Source: Synergistota bacterium (GTDB lineage: Bacteria > Synergistota > JAGHAJ01). Taken from it: 6,214 nt of DNA. The translations under genes were made by a program, and so were the position numbers. Under the pieces are notes generated by a model. It saw only the letters and a list, made by a program, of their open reading frames with translations, was not told where the DNA came from and ran no database searches. Within the stretch, counting starts at the first letter, position 1. Every line of letters starts with the position of its first letter. Below are positions 1-6,214 of the stretch, piece by piece. The DNA is taken from assembly GCA_021161545.1 (NCBI GenBank), contig JAGHAJ010000278.1:1-6214 (forward strand). Reading direction: 5' to 3'.

Positions 1-381
1 ATAAATCAGGTGGTTGAAGAGCTTTTGTCTCCTATAGGTTCTCCTACTCCTACTACATCGAGGAGGTCTATATCTACAACCGTAGTTGTAAACAATGGCC
101 AGACGGTCGTGTTGGGGGGATTGATAAAAAACATAGTGAAAAAGGAGTTGTGGAAGGCACCTATACTCTCTAATATTCCTATAATAGGTGGTTTGTTTAA
201 GGCTGTGAATACGGAGAGGGGGAAGGTTGATCTCATTATATTCTTGACACCATACATAATACAGAGACCTGCAGGGTTGTCTAAGATGTCTAAGCCTTAC
301 AGAGAGAAGATCGAAGATCTGAAACAGTGGGATAAATTTTGGAAAGAGTGGCTGAAAAAGAGAAATGCAAAAGCTAAATAG
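1..381 (+). CDS. gspD: Type II secretion system secretin GspD, C-terminal fragment (5' end outside window)
   Basis: The reading frame is open from base 1, so the true start lies upstream; 126 codons are visible, ending in TAG. Secretins form the multimeric outer-membrane channel through which folded proteins leave in type II secretion. The visible part carries the end of the secretin domain: an ISTTVVVNNGQTVVLGGLI stretch (about visible residues 24-42), then APILSNIPIIGGLFK, then a beta-rich VDLIIFLTPYII strand. These match the family pattern 'dGqtvvlGGL ... VPlLGDIPilG.LF ... LlifltP.ii'. Gly-Asp of the usual LGDIP motif is replaced by Ser-Asn. After the secretin domain comes a tail of about 40 residues that is lysine- and tryptophan-rich (QWDKFWKEWLKKRN), probably helical, and too short for a full-length pilotin-binding S-domain. 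The gene overlaps gspE by 17 nt. PilQ of type IV pili is an alternative secretin, but the neighbouring GspE/GspF pair favours GspD. Confidence 0.9.
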   Translation: MNQVVEELLSPIGSPTPTTSRRSISTTVVVNNGQTVVLGGLIKNIVKKELWKAPILSNIPIIGGLFKAVNTERGKVDLIIFLTPYIIQRPAGLSKMSKPYREKIEDLKQWDKFWKEWLKKRNAKAK

Positions 382-1831
382 TATATCATTGGATGGGTTA
401 GCGCCTCTTCTACAGATGGATTTACCCTTGGACTATATGAAGAGGAAAGGTATCTGTCCAATTGGTGTAAGTAATGGTAGATTAGTTGTGGCTATCGCTT
501 CTAACGATGCACTTATGGATGCATATAACCTTGCTGTTACAATGAACATGATAGCAGATATAGTAATTGCACCGCAACAGGAGATAGAGAAGTGTATAAA
601 CTACTTTTTATCTGCAAGGGTGAGTGCCGAGGATGTTGCTAAGCGGGTGGAGGTCAAGCAGAGTAAGAAGATAGAAAGAAAGGAGCTTCTCTTATCTGCA
701 GAAGATGCCCCTGTGGTGGAGTTGGTTAACAGTATTATATATCGAGCAGTCGATAGTAGAGCATCTGACATTCATATAGAACCACATTCTGGTTCCATGC
801 AGGTAAGGTATCGGATAGATGGAGTACTTTTCCATGAACATACATTCTCTTCTGATTTCCTGCCGCCTGTGGTCTCCAGGATTAAGGTAATGGCTGGAAT
901 GGACATAGCAGAACACCTAAAACCTCAAGATGGTAGGATAGGTATAAAGGTGGGGGATAGAGAAGTAGATATTAGGGTCTCTGTTGTTCCCACACAGTTT
1001 GGTGAAAGAGTGGTGATGAGGCTTCTGTATAAGAAAGAGGGTGTAATAGGGCTTTCCGAGATAGGTCTTCAACCAGAGGATGTGGAGGTATTTCTCGATG
1101 TTATAAGTTCTCCTTTTGGCATGGTTTTACTAACTGGACCAACAGGCTCGGGTAAGACTACCACCCTTTATGCTATGATGAAAGAGCTTAACAGGCCTGA
1201 TGTAAACATTATTACCATAGAAGACCCCGTTGAGTATGAACTTGAAGGTATTTCTCAGATTCAGGTGAACCGTAAGGCAGGTATGACATTTGCGACCGGT
1301 TTGAGGTCTGTTCTGAGGCAGGACCCTGATATAATGATGATTGGGGAGATAAGGGATAGAGAGACAGCTGAGATGGCCATACACTCGGCCCTCACAGGGC
1401 ACTTGGTTCTCTCCACTTTGCACACAAACGATGCGCCTTCTGCCATAACCCGTTTGGTGGATATGGGTATAGAACCCTATTTGGTATCTTCTTCTCTTTT
1501 GTTTGTGGTTGCTCAGAGGCTTGTGCGAAAGATATGTACTCACTGTAAGTTTGCTACAGGGGAAGAAGTTGACGGATATCCTATATATAGGGGAAAGGGC
1601 TGTGATGCTTGCAGGAATAGTGGATATATGGGAAGGACGGCCATCTTTGAATATTTTGTTGTAGATGAAGATGTTCGACGGACAATAGTGAAAAACCAGG
1701 ATGCTGCTTATATAAGAGAGTATCTCATAGGCAGAGGTATGAAGACTCTTAGGGAATCTGGATTGCAAAAGGTCAAACAAGGTATAACCACAATGGAAGA
1801 GGTATTGAGGGTAACACATGTTAGATTTTGA
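365..1831 (+). CDS. gspE: Type II secretion assembly ATPase GspE
   Basis: This 488-residue cytoplasmic AAA-like secretion ATPase hydrolyses ATP to drive pseudopilus assembly through GspF. Residues 1-90 form a compact N-terminal T2SSE_N-type domain, followed by a charged linker (about 91-110). The N2 domain contains ASDIHIEP (133-140) and RYRIDGVL (148-155). The C-terminal ATPase core has Walker A GPTGSGKT (258-265), an Asp box around TIEDPVEY (284-291), Walker B DPDIMMIGEIRD (320-331, with Glu328 the likely catalytic base) and a His box GHLVLSTLHTNDA (345-357). A zinc-binding tetracysteine element is present: Cys391, Cys394, Cys413 and Cys416. The spacer between its Cys pairs is only 18 residues, shorter than in many GspE proteins. 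The start is the ATG inside the 3' end of gspD; its Shine-Dalgarno is weak, so coupling to gspD translation is likely. An in-frame ATG at codon 18 is a less likely start because it would cut into the N-terminal domain. PilB is the close paralogue; context favours GspE. Confidence 0.95.
   Translation: MQKLNSISLDGLAPLLQMDLPLDYMKRKGICPIGVSNGRLVVAIASNDALMDAYNLAVTMNMIADIVIAPQQEIEKCINYFLSARVSAEDVAKRVEVKQSKKIERKELLLSAEDAPVVELVNSIIYRAVDSRASDIHIEPHSGSMQVRYRIDGVLFHEHTFSSDFLPPVVSRIKVMAGMDIAEHLKPQDGRIGIKVGDREVDIRVSVVPTQFGERVVMRLLYKKEGVIGLSEIGLQPEDVEVFLDVISSPFGMVLLTGPTGSGKTTTLYAMMKELNRPDVNIITIEDPVEYELEGISQIQVNRKAGMTFATGLRSVLRQDPDIMMIGEIRDRETAEMAIHSALTGHLVLSTLHTNDAPSAITRLVDMGIEPYLVSSSLLFVVAQRLVRKICTHCKFATGEEVDGYPIYRGKGCDACRNSGYMGRTAIFEYFVVDEDVRRTIVKNQDAAYIREYLIGRGMKTLRESGLQKVKQGITTMEEVLRVTHVRF
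1807..1812 (+). promoter_or_regulatory. Ribosome binding site for gspF
   Basis: GAGGGT lies inside the 3' end of gspE, 5 nt before the ATG at 1818. It supports that ATG as the gspF start and allows independent re-initiation despite the 14-nt gene overlap. Confidence 0.6.
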
Positions 1832-3002
1832 ATTCGAGGGATACAAGGATGGTAAAAAGATAAAGGGGAAAGTAGTTGCGGAGGATGAACGTGCTGCTGT
1901 AGAGAAACTCAAGGGTGACGGTCTTGTTGTTTACAGGATAAGCGTAGTTGGGAAGACCGAGATTCGCAAGGGATTGAAGGATAGACACCTTATAGATTTT
2001 CTCTCTTTTTTGCTCGACTATATGTCTGCAGGTATTCCGATGGTTGAAGCCTTAGACTTCATTGGAGAAGAGGTTCGGGATAGGGAACTTGTATATGTAG
2101 CTTCATACCTTTCCAAAAGAATAAAAGAGGGATTGTCCTTATCTGCCGCGATGGAAGAGCTCGGCTTTTTTGATAGAGGATTAACGGGTATAATCCTTGC
2201 TGGAGAAAAGAGTGGAGACCTGACGGTTGTCCTTAAGGAAGCTATCGATATATACACAAGAAGGTATGAGTTTAAAAGGAAACTTGCTTCTGCGATGACG
2301 TACCCTGCAGTTGTATTCTTCGTGAGTGTGTTTGTCATTATCTTTCTTGTAACCTTTGTTATACCAAGGATAATCAGCCTTTTTCAGAGTAGTGGACAGT
2401 CTTTGCCTATGATAACACGGGTTCTTATCTCTGTTACAAGTTTTTTCTCCGATAATGCAGTTTTAGTTGTTGCATTTATCTTGGTGATGGTCGCACTTTA
2501 TCTATTGCTGAGTAAAAAGGTGGATTTTCAGCTCTGGATACACAGGAAGAGGCTACGCATGCCCATTGTGGGTAAGCTTGAGAGCCACTCTGTTCTTTAC
2601 ATCTACATGAGCACGCTGTCTTCTCTCCTTAGAAGTGGGATTGTAATAGATGAGGCACTTGAGATAGCAGCAGGTGTGGTGTCGAATCTCTATGTGAGAA
2701 AGCAGCTGTCCCGTCTCTCTGAAGGTATTGCAAGAGGAGAGACTATCTCATCACTGATGGAAGAATGCACTTTCTTTCCAAAGAATGTTATTTATATGGT
2801 TGGAGTAGGAGAACAGACAGGAAACCTTGTAGATGTCCTGCAGAGGCTGTCCTTTCGCTATAGGTCTGCTGTGGAAGAACAGATACACAGGTTTGTTTCC
2901 CTCTTTGAACCGATTATGATACTCGTTGTTGGTGGTATAGTTGCTTTTATAGTGATATCTATTCTACTTCCCATACTTTCCATAAGCACACTTGTGAAGT
3001 AG
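1818..3002 (+). CDS. gspF: Type II secretion inner-membrane platform protein GspF
   Basis: This 394-residue polytopic inner-membrane protein is full length for the GspF/PilC family. It is thought to link the GspE ATPase to extrusion of pseudopilin subunits. The N-terminal segment (1-45, FEFEGYKDGKKIKGKVVAED) is the usual short cytoplasmic GspF extension. Two homologous T2SSF helical domains follow. The first (about 57-180) contains AGIPMVEAL (71-79) and GEKSGDL (129-135). The second (about 258-380) contains the matching SGIVIDEAL (273-281) and GEQTGNL (331-337). Three hydrophobic segments fit the known topology: about 163-183, 213-231 and 363-387. The ATG overlaps the end of gspE by 14 nt and has a good ribosome binding site. 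This is the last gsp gene in the run: no pseudopilin gene follows, and no convincing hairpin terminator is visible after its TAG. PilC of type IV pili is the nearest alternative; the GQSLPMITRVLI region looks GspF-like. Confidence 0.94.
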   Translation: MLDFEFEGYKDGKKIKGKVVAEDERAAVEKLKGDGLVVYRISVVGKTEIRKGLKDRHLIDFLSFLLDYMSAGIPMVEALDFIGEEVRDRELVYVASYLSKRIKEGLSLSAAMEELGFFDRGLTGIILAGEKSGDLTVVLKEAIDIYTRRYEFKRKLASAMTYPAVVFFVSVFVIIFLVTFVIPRIISLFQSSGQSLPMITRVLISVTSFFSDNAVLVVAFILVMVALYLLLSKKVDFQLWIHRKRLRMPIVGKLESHSVLYIYMSTLSSLLRSGIVIDEALEIAAGVVSNLYVRKQLSRLSEGIARGETISSLMEECTFFPKNVIYMVGVGEQTGNLVDVLQRLSFRYRSAVEEQIHRFVSLFEPIMILVVGGIVAFIVISILLPILSISTLVK

Positions 3003-3007
3003 CGGAT

Positions 3008-3037
3008 TTGACTTTAACCCAATAGTGATGATAAAAT
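3008..3037 (+). promoter_or_regulatory. Candidate sigma-70-type promoter with extended -10
   Basis: In the only intergenic gap of the window, TTGACT (3008-3013, five of six matches to TTGACA) is followed after 18 nt by TAAAAT (3032-3037, five of six matches to TATAAT). TG one base before the -10 (3029-3030) makes it an extended -10. Transcription would start near 3044 and give a short leader ahead of the UPF0173 gene. This placement suggests the downstream four-gene block has its own promoter rather than relying only on read-through from gspF. The call rests on sequence match and position alone. Confidence 0.55.
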
Positions 3038-3060
3038 ACATTTTGTTAGAAATCTTTTAC

Positions 3061-3066
3061 AGGAGG
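3061..3066 (+). promoter_or_regulatory. Strong Shine-Dalgarno site for the UPF0173 hydrolase gene
   Basis: AGGAGG sits 7 nt upstream of the ATG at 3074. It is the best Shine-Dalgarno match in the window and fixes the start of this gene. Confidence 0.8.
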
Positions 3067-3073
3067 GATAAGT

Positions 3074-3760
3074 ATGGCTAAGATAAGATTTCTTGGGCAT
3101 GCAGCTTTTTACATTGAAGGAAAGGGTTTGAAGGGTCTCATAGACCCATTTTTAAAGGACAACCCGCAATCAGTGGCTTACTCCGAGGACTTTAAAGAGC
3201 TTAACTACATCTTTGTTACGCATGGACATGCTGACCATCTTGGTGATGCCATACCGATAGCAAAGTCAACGGGTGCCACTATAATCTCCTGTTTTGAGAT
3301 AGCGAACTACTGTTCTACTTTTGGTGTAAGTGTCCATCCAATGCATATAGGTGGGAGGACAAGGTTCGATTTCGGAAGAGTTAAGATGACACCTGCAGTT
3401 CATGGTTCAGGCATATCTACGGATAGTGGTATTGTATATGGGGGCAATCCCGGAGGGTTTGTCATAGAGGTAGATGGTAAGAAGCTCTACCATGCAGGTG
3501 ATACAGGGCTTATCATGGATATGAAACTCCTTGCGGAAGAGGACATAGATGTGGCTCTCTTGCCTATAGGTGGCAACTTTGTTATGGATGTGGAAGATGC
3601 TATAAAGGCAACAGATTTTATAAGACCTAAGGTAGTGGTTCCTATGCACTATAACACTTGGCCTATTATAGAGGCAGACCCTAATGAGTTTGCAGAAGGA
3701 GTAAAATCGCTGTCTGTTAAGTGCAAGATAATGCAGCCGGGAGATGAGCTGGTCTTTTAA
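3074..3760 (+). CDS. UPF0173-family metal-dependent hydrolase (metallo-beta-lactamase fold, YtkL-like)
   Basis: This 228-residue cytoplasmic protein has the typical length of the UPF0173 (YtkL-like) group of metallo-beta-lactamase-fold hydrolases. Visible metal-site elements are the family start FLGHAAF (6-12) and IDPF (23-26); the signature HGHADH with His50, His52, Asp54 and His55; His110 in AVHGS; Asp143 in HAGDT; and His202 in PMHYNTWP. Together these supply a full set of ligands for a two-metal centre, so the enzyme should be active. The closing PMHYNTWP motif is characteristic of UPF0173. The natural substrate of this group is not established, so only 'metal-dependent hydrolase' is justified. 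There is no signal peptide. It is the first gene after the candidate promoter, and its TAA overlaps the mltG ATG by one base (TAATG), which suggests translational coupling. Confidence 0.92.
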   Translation: MAKIRFLGHAAFYIEGKGLKGLIDPFLKDNPQSVAYSEDFKELNYIFVTHGHADHLGDAIPIAKSTGATIISCFEIANYCSTFGVSVHPMHIGGRTRFDFGRVKMTPAVHGSGISTDSGIVYGGNPGGFVIEVDGKKLYHAGDTGLIMDMKLLAEEDIDVALLPIGGNFVMDVEDAIKATDFIRPKVVVPMHYNTWPIIEADPNEFAEGVKSLSVKCKIMQPGDELVF

Positions 3761-4749
3761 TGAGGGTGTTTTTCATAGTATTGTCTTTGGCGTATTATGT
3801 TATCTTGATTGTCTATCCATGTCTTTCTCCTCAGAGTTTGCGCACACCTGTACGGGGTAAGATAGTTGTGGCTATTCCTTATGGTGTGGGGGCAAAGGGA
3901 GTGGTAGATATATTATGCAAGAAGGGGGTGACTAAATACCCCAACGTTGTTTTGAGCCTTATCAAGCAGGAAGGAGTGGATAGGCGGATTCGTGCAGGAG
4001 GGTATGTGTTTGGAAAAGGTTTATCTGCGTGGGATATAGTGAAAGTATTAGAAAAGGGAAGGGTATCTCTTTACAAGGTATCCATTCCTGAGGGACTAAC
4101 GGCTTTGCAGATAGCCAATGCGCTCACCAAGTTTGGTATAAAACCGGTTGATTTTATGTATTGTGTAGCTCATAAAAACCTTTTTGAGTTTGAGTTTAAC
4201 AGGTACATACGTGGAAACAGTTTGGAGGGTTTTCTCTTTCCTGATACCTACCTTTTTCCTGCAGGATTCTCTGCGAAAGACCTTGTTGAGATGATGCTGA
4301 GACAGTTTGAAAAGAAGGCAGGAAAGTTGCTTCAAAGGGTGAAAAATAGTAGATGGGGGATATATGATAGGGTGATTATAGCATCTATTGTAGAAAAAGA
4401 AGCACTTCTTCCTGAAGAAAAGCCTATAATGGCAAGCGTATTTTTTAATAGGTTGAGAATTGGCAGAAGGCTTGAATCCTGTGCAACGGTTGAATATGTC
4501 TTGCCCAAACATAAGCAGAGGCTTACTCTGAAAGACCTGAAGGTGGACTCCCCTTATAATACCTATATACATAAGGGGCTTCCACCAACACCAATATGCA
4601 ATCCCGGAATTGATTCCATAAAGGCTGCGGTCAATCCGGCAAAGACAAAATATCTCTACTTTGTTTTGCAGGAGGGTGGTAAGCATCACTTTAGCGCCAC
4701 CTATAAAGAGCATTTGAGGTATAAGTTAAAGTATGAACGCCGAAAATAG
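3760..4749 (+). CDS. mltG: Endolytic murein transglycosylase MltG (YceG-like)
   Basis: MltG cleaves nascent glycan strands within the chain at the periplasmic face of the inner membrane and is thought to set the length of new peptidoglycan strands. The 329-residue length matches the family. One N-terminal membrane segment (about 4-22) has few positive charges before it and anchors the rest in the periplasm. The LysM-like region includes GGYVFGKGLSAWDIVKVLEKG (80-100) and IPEGLTALQIANAL (109-122). The catalytic YceG core has EGFLFPDTYLFP (156-167), IIASIVEKE (206-214, with Glu212 or Glu214 equivalent to the catalytic Glu of E. coli MltG), VFFNRLRIGRRLES (227-240), SPYNTY (264-269), GLPPTPICNPG (273-283) and the closing HHFSATYKEH (309-318). 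The position usually reading TDPTV is SCATV here. The start is coupled to the upstream gene by TAATG, with only a distant GGGAGA upstream. The 3' end overlaps the next gene by 17 nt. Confidence 0.95.
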   Translation: MRVFFIVLSLAYYVILIVYPCLSPQSLRTPVRGKIVVAIPYGVGAKGVVDILCKKGVTKYPNVVLSLIKQEGVDRRIRAGGYVFGKGLSAWDIVKVLEKGRVSLYKVSIPEGLTALQIANALTKFGIKPVDFMYCVAHKNLFEFEFNRYIRGNSLEGFLFPDTYLFPAGFSAKDLVEMMLRQFEKKAGKLLQRVKNSRWGIYDRVIIASIVEKEALLPEEKPIMASVFFNRLRIGRRLESCATVEYVLPKHKQRLTLKDLKVDSPYNTYIHKGLPPTPICNPGIDSIKAAVNPAKTKYLYFVLQEGGKHHFSATYKEHLRYKLKYERRK

Positions 4750-4996
4750 GGTCGATACGATAGATCTCTTCTTCAGGACGCAGAGGCAGCACATATTTTA
4801 TGTCGCTATAATATTTGAGGCTTATGAGGGTATAGCAATAACCCAGACAGTAGATAAGGATATAGCAATAATAAGGGTAATGGTTGCACCTGACTTTATC
4901 GATGATGTGATGGCTGTTGTAAGTGCGTTGAGAGAAGAGGGAATAGAGTTAAAGAAGGTGAATGTGAATGAAAGAGTTGTGGGAGAAGGTAATTGA
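4733..4996 (+). CDS. Small DUF4911-like protein of unknown function
   Basis: This 87-residue soluble protein has no signal peptide or membrane segment. Its pattern resembles the DUF4911 family: a variable N-terminus, an aromatic helix ending in FEAYEG (28-33), a beta hairpin, and a short helix. I recognise the family from pattern only. From residue properties I predict beta (8-15), helix (17-32), beta (34-40), beta (43-52), helix (53-69) and beta (71-78). This is a ferredoxin-like arrangement of the type found in ACT and similar small regulatory domains. There are no cysteines and no obvious catalytic residues, so a binding or regulatory role is more plausible than catalysis; that is inference. 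TGAGGT (4715-4720) lies 12 nt before the ATG. The gene overlaps mltG by 17 nt and tldD by 29 nt. Its reality is supported by the tight packing and the family resemblance. Confidence 0.75.
   Translation: MNAENRVDTIDLFFRTQRQHIFYVAIIFEAYEGIAITQTVDKDIAIIRVMVAPDFIDDVMAVVSALREEGIELKKVNVNERVVGEGN
4953..4960 (+). promoter_or_regulatory. Ribosome binding site that decides the tldD start
   Basis: AGAAGGTG lies within the upstream small gene, 7 nt before the ATG at 4968. It selects this ATG over later in-frame starts and explains how tldD can be translated despite beginning 29 nt before the preceding gene stops. The ATG at 4962 is in another frame and is followed at once by TGA. Confidence 0.65.
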
Positions 4997-6214
4997 CCTG
5001 CTTTTGCCTCATGGTGATTGGGTTGAAGTGTACTTTTCATTGGGGCACACTACAAGGGTTGGTATGGAAGACAGAAAGTTGTACAGGGCTATTAGAGGTG
5101 AAGGTATAGGTGTGGGTCTCAGGTTGATAAAGGGAGAAAGGACATACTATGCGCATACATCAGACATAAGTGAACATGCTGTTATGGGTGTTGCAAAGGA
5201 GCTCATTGGTAGTGTTGAGGAGCAGAAGGAAAGAGTAGTGTTACCTCCTCAACCTCATACTGAGACGATGGGGTTTCTTGTGGATCCGGATAGTGTTTCC
5301 ATGGATGCCAAAACCGAACTTGTGAGAGGTATAGATAGCTTTCTATGGAATGAGAGTAAGCTTCTTAGGCAGGTTACGGTTAATTTTATGGATTCCAGTG
5401 CTATAGTAGAGATTGCAAATAGTGATGGATTATGGGTTAGGGAGGAAAAGAAGCGGGTGCTGTTTGTTGTGAATGTGGTTGTCCAGAGAGATGAAGAGTT
5501 GCAAACCGGCAGAGAGGCAATAGGTATGGTTGGTGGATGGGAGCTTTTTAATGATATATCTGCTAAGGATGTTGCTGCTAAGGCCCTAAGGAGGGCAGTA
5601 CTTATGTTAGATACAGCTCCTGCTCCTGCGGGGAAGATGCCTGTCGTGATGTCTGCTACTGCTGGAGGGACGATTATTCATGAAGCTGTAGGGCATGGGC
5701 TTGAGGCAGACATTGTTGTAAAGGAGTCCTCTGTGTATGCAAACAGGCTTGGTCAAACGGTTGCAAGCGAACTTGTTACACTTATAGATGATGGAACTAT
5801 GAAAGGGTTGTGGGGAAGTTCCCACTTTGATGGGGAGGGGGTAAAAACTAGGAGAAATATCCTTATAGAGAACGGGGTTTTGAAAAGTTATATGACGGAC
5901 AGGCTTATGTCTCGTATTACAGGGTGGCCACTCACGGGAAATGGTAGGAGAGAATCCTTTAAGTTCTATCCTATTCCAAGGATGACGAACACATTCCTTT
6001 TACCGGGTAACATGGAAGACGATGAGATTGTAGACATGGTAAAAGAAGGTATCCTTGTGAAGAAAATGGGGGGAGGACAGGTTAATCCTACAACTGGTGA
6101 TTTTGTCTTTAAGGTTCTGGAGGGCTATACTATAAAAGGGGGTAAAGTTGGCGGTCCGATAAAGGGTGCTACCATAGCGGGTAATGGTCCTGAGGTTTTA
6201 AAGAGTATAAAGGC
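4968..6214 (+). CDS. tldD: Zinc metalloprotease TldD (3' end outside window)
   Basis: The frame is open from the ATG at 4968 to the end of the window: 415 codons and two bases with no stop. TldD proteins are usually about 460-480 residues, so roughly the last 50-60 are missing. TldD is the catalytic partner of TldE (PmbA); the E. coli pair degrades unfolded peptides, processes microcin B17 and is linked to CcdA turnover. The zinc site HEAVGH (His238, Glu239, His243) sits in GGTIIHEAVGHGLEAD. TldE lacks this motif, so this is TldD. Other family blocks are FDGEG (287-291), RRNILIENGVLKSYMTDRLMSR (295-316), TGNGRRESF (323-331), PRMTNTFLLPG (337-347), GGGQVNPTTGDFVF (368-381) and ATIAGNGPEVL (401-411). 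The third zinc ligand, a Cys near the C-terminus in the family, would lie beyond the window. Arginine is AGR in 21 of 23 codons. A tldE gene may follow, but it cannot be seen. Confidence 0.95.
   Translation, partial: MKELWEKVIDLLLPHGDWVEVYFSLGHTTRVGMEDRKLYRAIRGEGIGVGLRLIKGERTYYAHTSDISEHAVMGVAKELIGSVEEQKERVVLPPQPHTETMGFLVDPDSVSMDAKTELVRGIDSFLWNESKLLRQVTVNFMDSSAIVEIANSDGLWVREEKKRVLFVVNVVVQRDEELQTGREAIGMVGGWELFNDISAKDVAAKALRRAVLMLDTAPAPAGKMPVVMSATAGGTIIHEAVGHGLEADIVVKESSVYANRLGQTVASELVTLIDDGTMKGLWGSSHFDGEGVKTRRNILIENGVLKSYMTDRLMSRITGWPLTGNGRRESFKFYPIPRMTNTFLLPGNMEDDEIVDMVKEGILVKKMGGGQVNPTTGDFVFKVLEGYTIKGGKVGGPIKGATIAGNGPEVLKSIK

Noticed and set aside
114-119. Run of six G as a possible phase-variable tract in gspD
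   Set aside because: The run is short and encodes the conserved Gly-Gly of the VVLGGL secretin motif; similar short G runs occur elsewhere in the window.
1130-1912. A 260-codon open frame on the - strand
   Set aside because: It lies antisense to the conserved gspE ATPase core and gspF start. Its product is rich in Ser, Tyr, His and Pro with no family pattern, as expected of a shadow frame.
1-3002. Assignment to a type IV pilus (PilQ-PilB-PilC) locus
   Set aside because: The order D-E-F, the overlapping ends and the GspE/GspF-like motifs fit type II secretion better. The families are close, so the alternative is noted in the gene entries.
3033-3044. Perfect small inverted repeat AAAAT-AC-ATTTT as a possible terminator after gspF
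   Set aside because: The stem is five A/T pairs with a 2-nt loop and no GC, far too weak to terminate. It overlaps the proposed -10 element and is better explained by AT-richness.
4096-4713. A 205-codon open frame on the - strand
   Set aside because: It is antisense to the conserved MltG catalytic domain, and its translation shows no recognisable domain.
1-6214. CRISPR arrays, tRNA or rRNA genes, insertion sequences, riboswitches
   Set aside because: No repeat array, structured RNA, transposase or terminal inverted repeats were seen. Nearly all bases are taken by recognised coding genes.

Overview
The window is a compact bacterial segment with seven protein-coding genes, all on the + strand and nearly all overlapping. 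It shows two functional blocks separated by one 71-bp intergenic gap. The outer-membrane secretin and the DUF4911-type small protein point to a Gram-negative (diderm) bacterium. In the last gene, arginine is almost always AGA/AGG (21 of 23 codons) and ATA is the commonest isoleucine codon (13 of 25). That bias, with the purine-rich coding strand, is typical of many thermophiles. My loose inference is a Deltaproteobacteria-, Nitrospirota- or Thermodesulfobacteria-like lineage; the window has no rRNA or other marker that fixes the taxon.

Block 1 (1-3002) is a type II secretion gene run in the classical order gspD (3' end only), gspE (complete) and gspF (complete). The genes are joined by overlaps of 17 and 14 nt. 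GspD is the outer-membrane secretin, GspE the cytoplasmic assembly ATPase and GspF the inner-membrane platform protein that GspE acts on. The run stops at gspF: the pseudopilin genes that usually follow (gspG onward) are not here.

The gap (3003-3073) holds a good candidate housekeeping promoter (a -35 like TTGACA and an extended -10) and a strong Shine-Dalgarno site. A new transcription unit probably begins there.

Block 2 (3074-6214) encodes a UPF0173-family metallo-beta-lactamase-fold hydrolase, the MltG endolytic murein transglycosylase, an 87-residue DUF4911-like protein, and TldD, a zinc metalloprotease of the TldD/TldE system whose C-terminus lies beyond the window. The genes overlap by 1, 17 and 29 nt in turn, which suggests translational coupling. 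The block pairs a peptidoglycan-chain-terminating enzyme with a peptidase system and a small protein of unknown role. The small protein looks like a beta-alpha-beta-beta-alpha-beta (ACT/ferredoxin-like) fold.

Most of the window is ordinary, well-recognised bacterial machinery. I do not see a clearly novel system. The points most worth a second look are the small protein locked between mltG and tldD, the truncated gsp gene order, and sequence variants in GspD, GspE and MltG.
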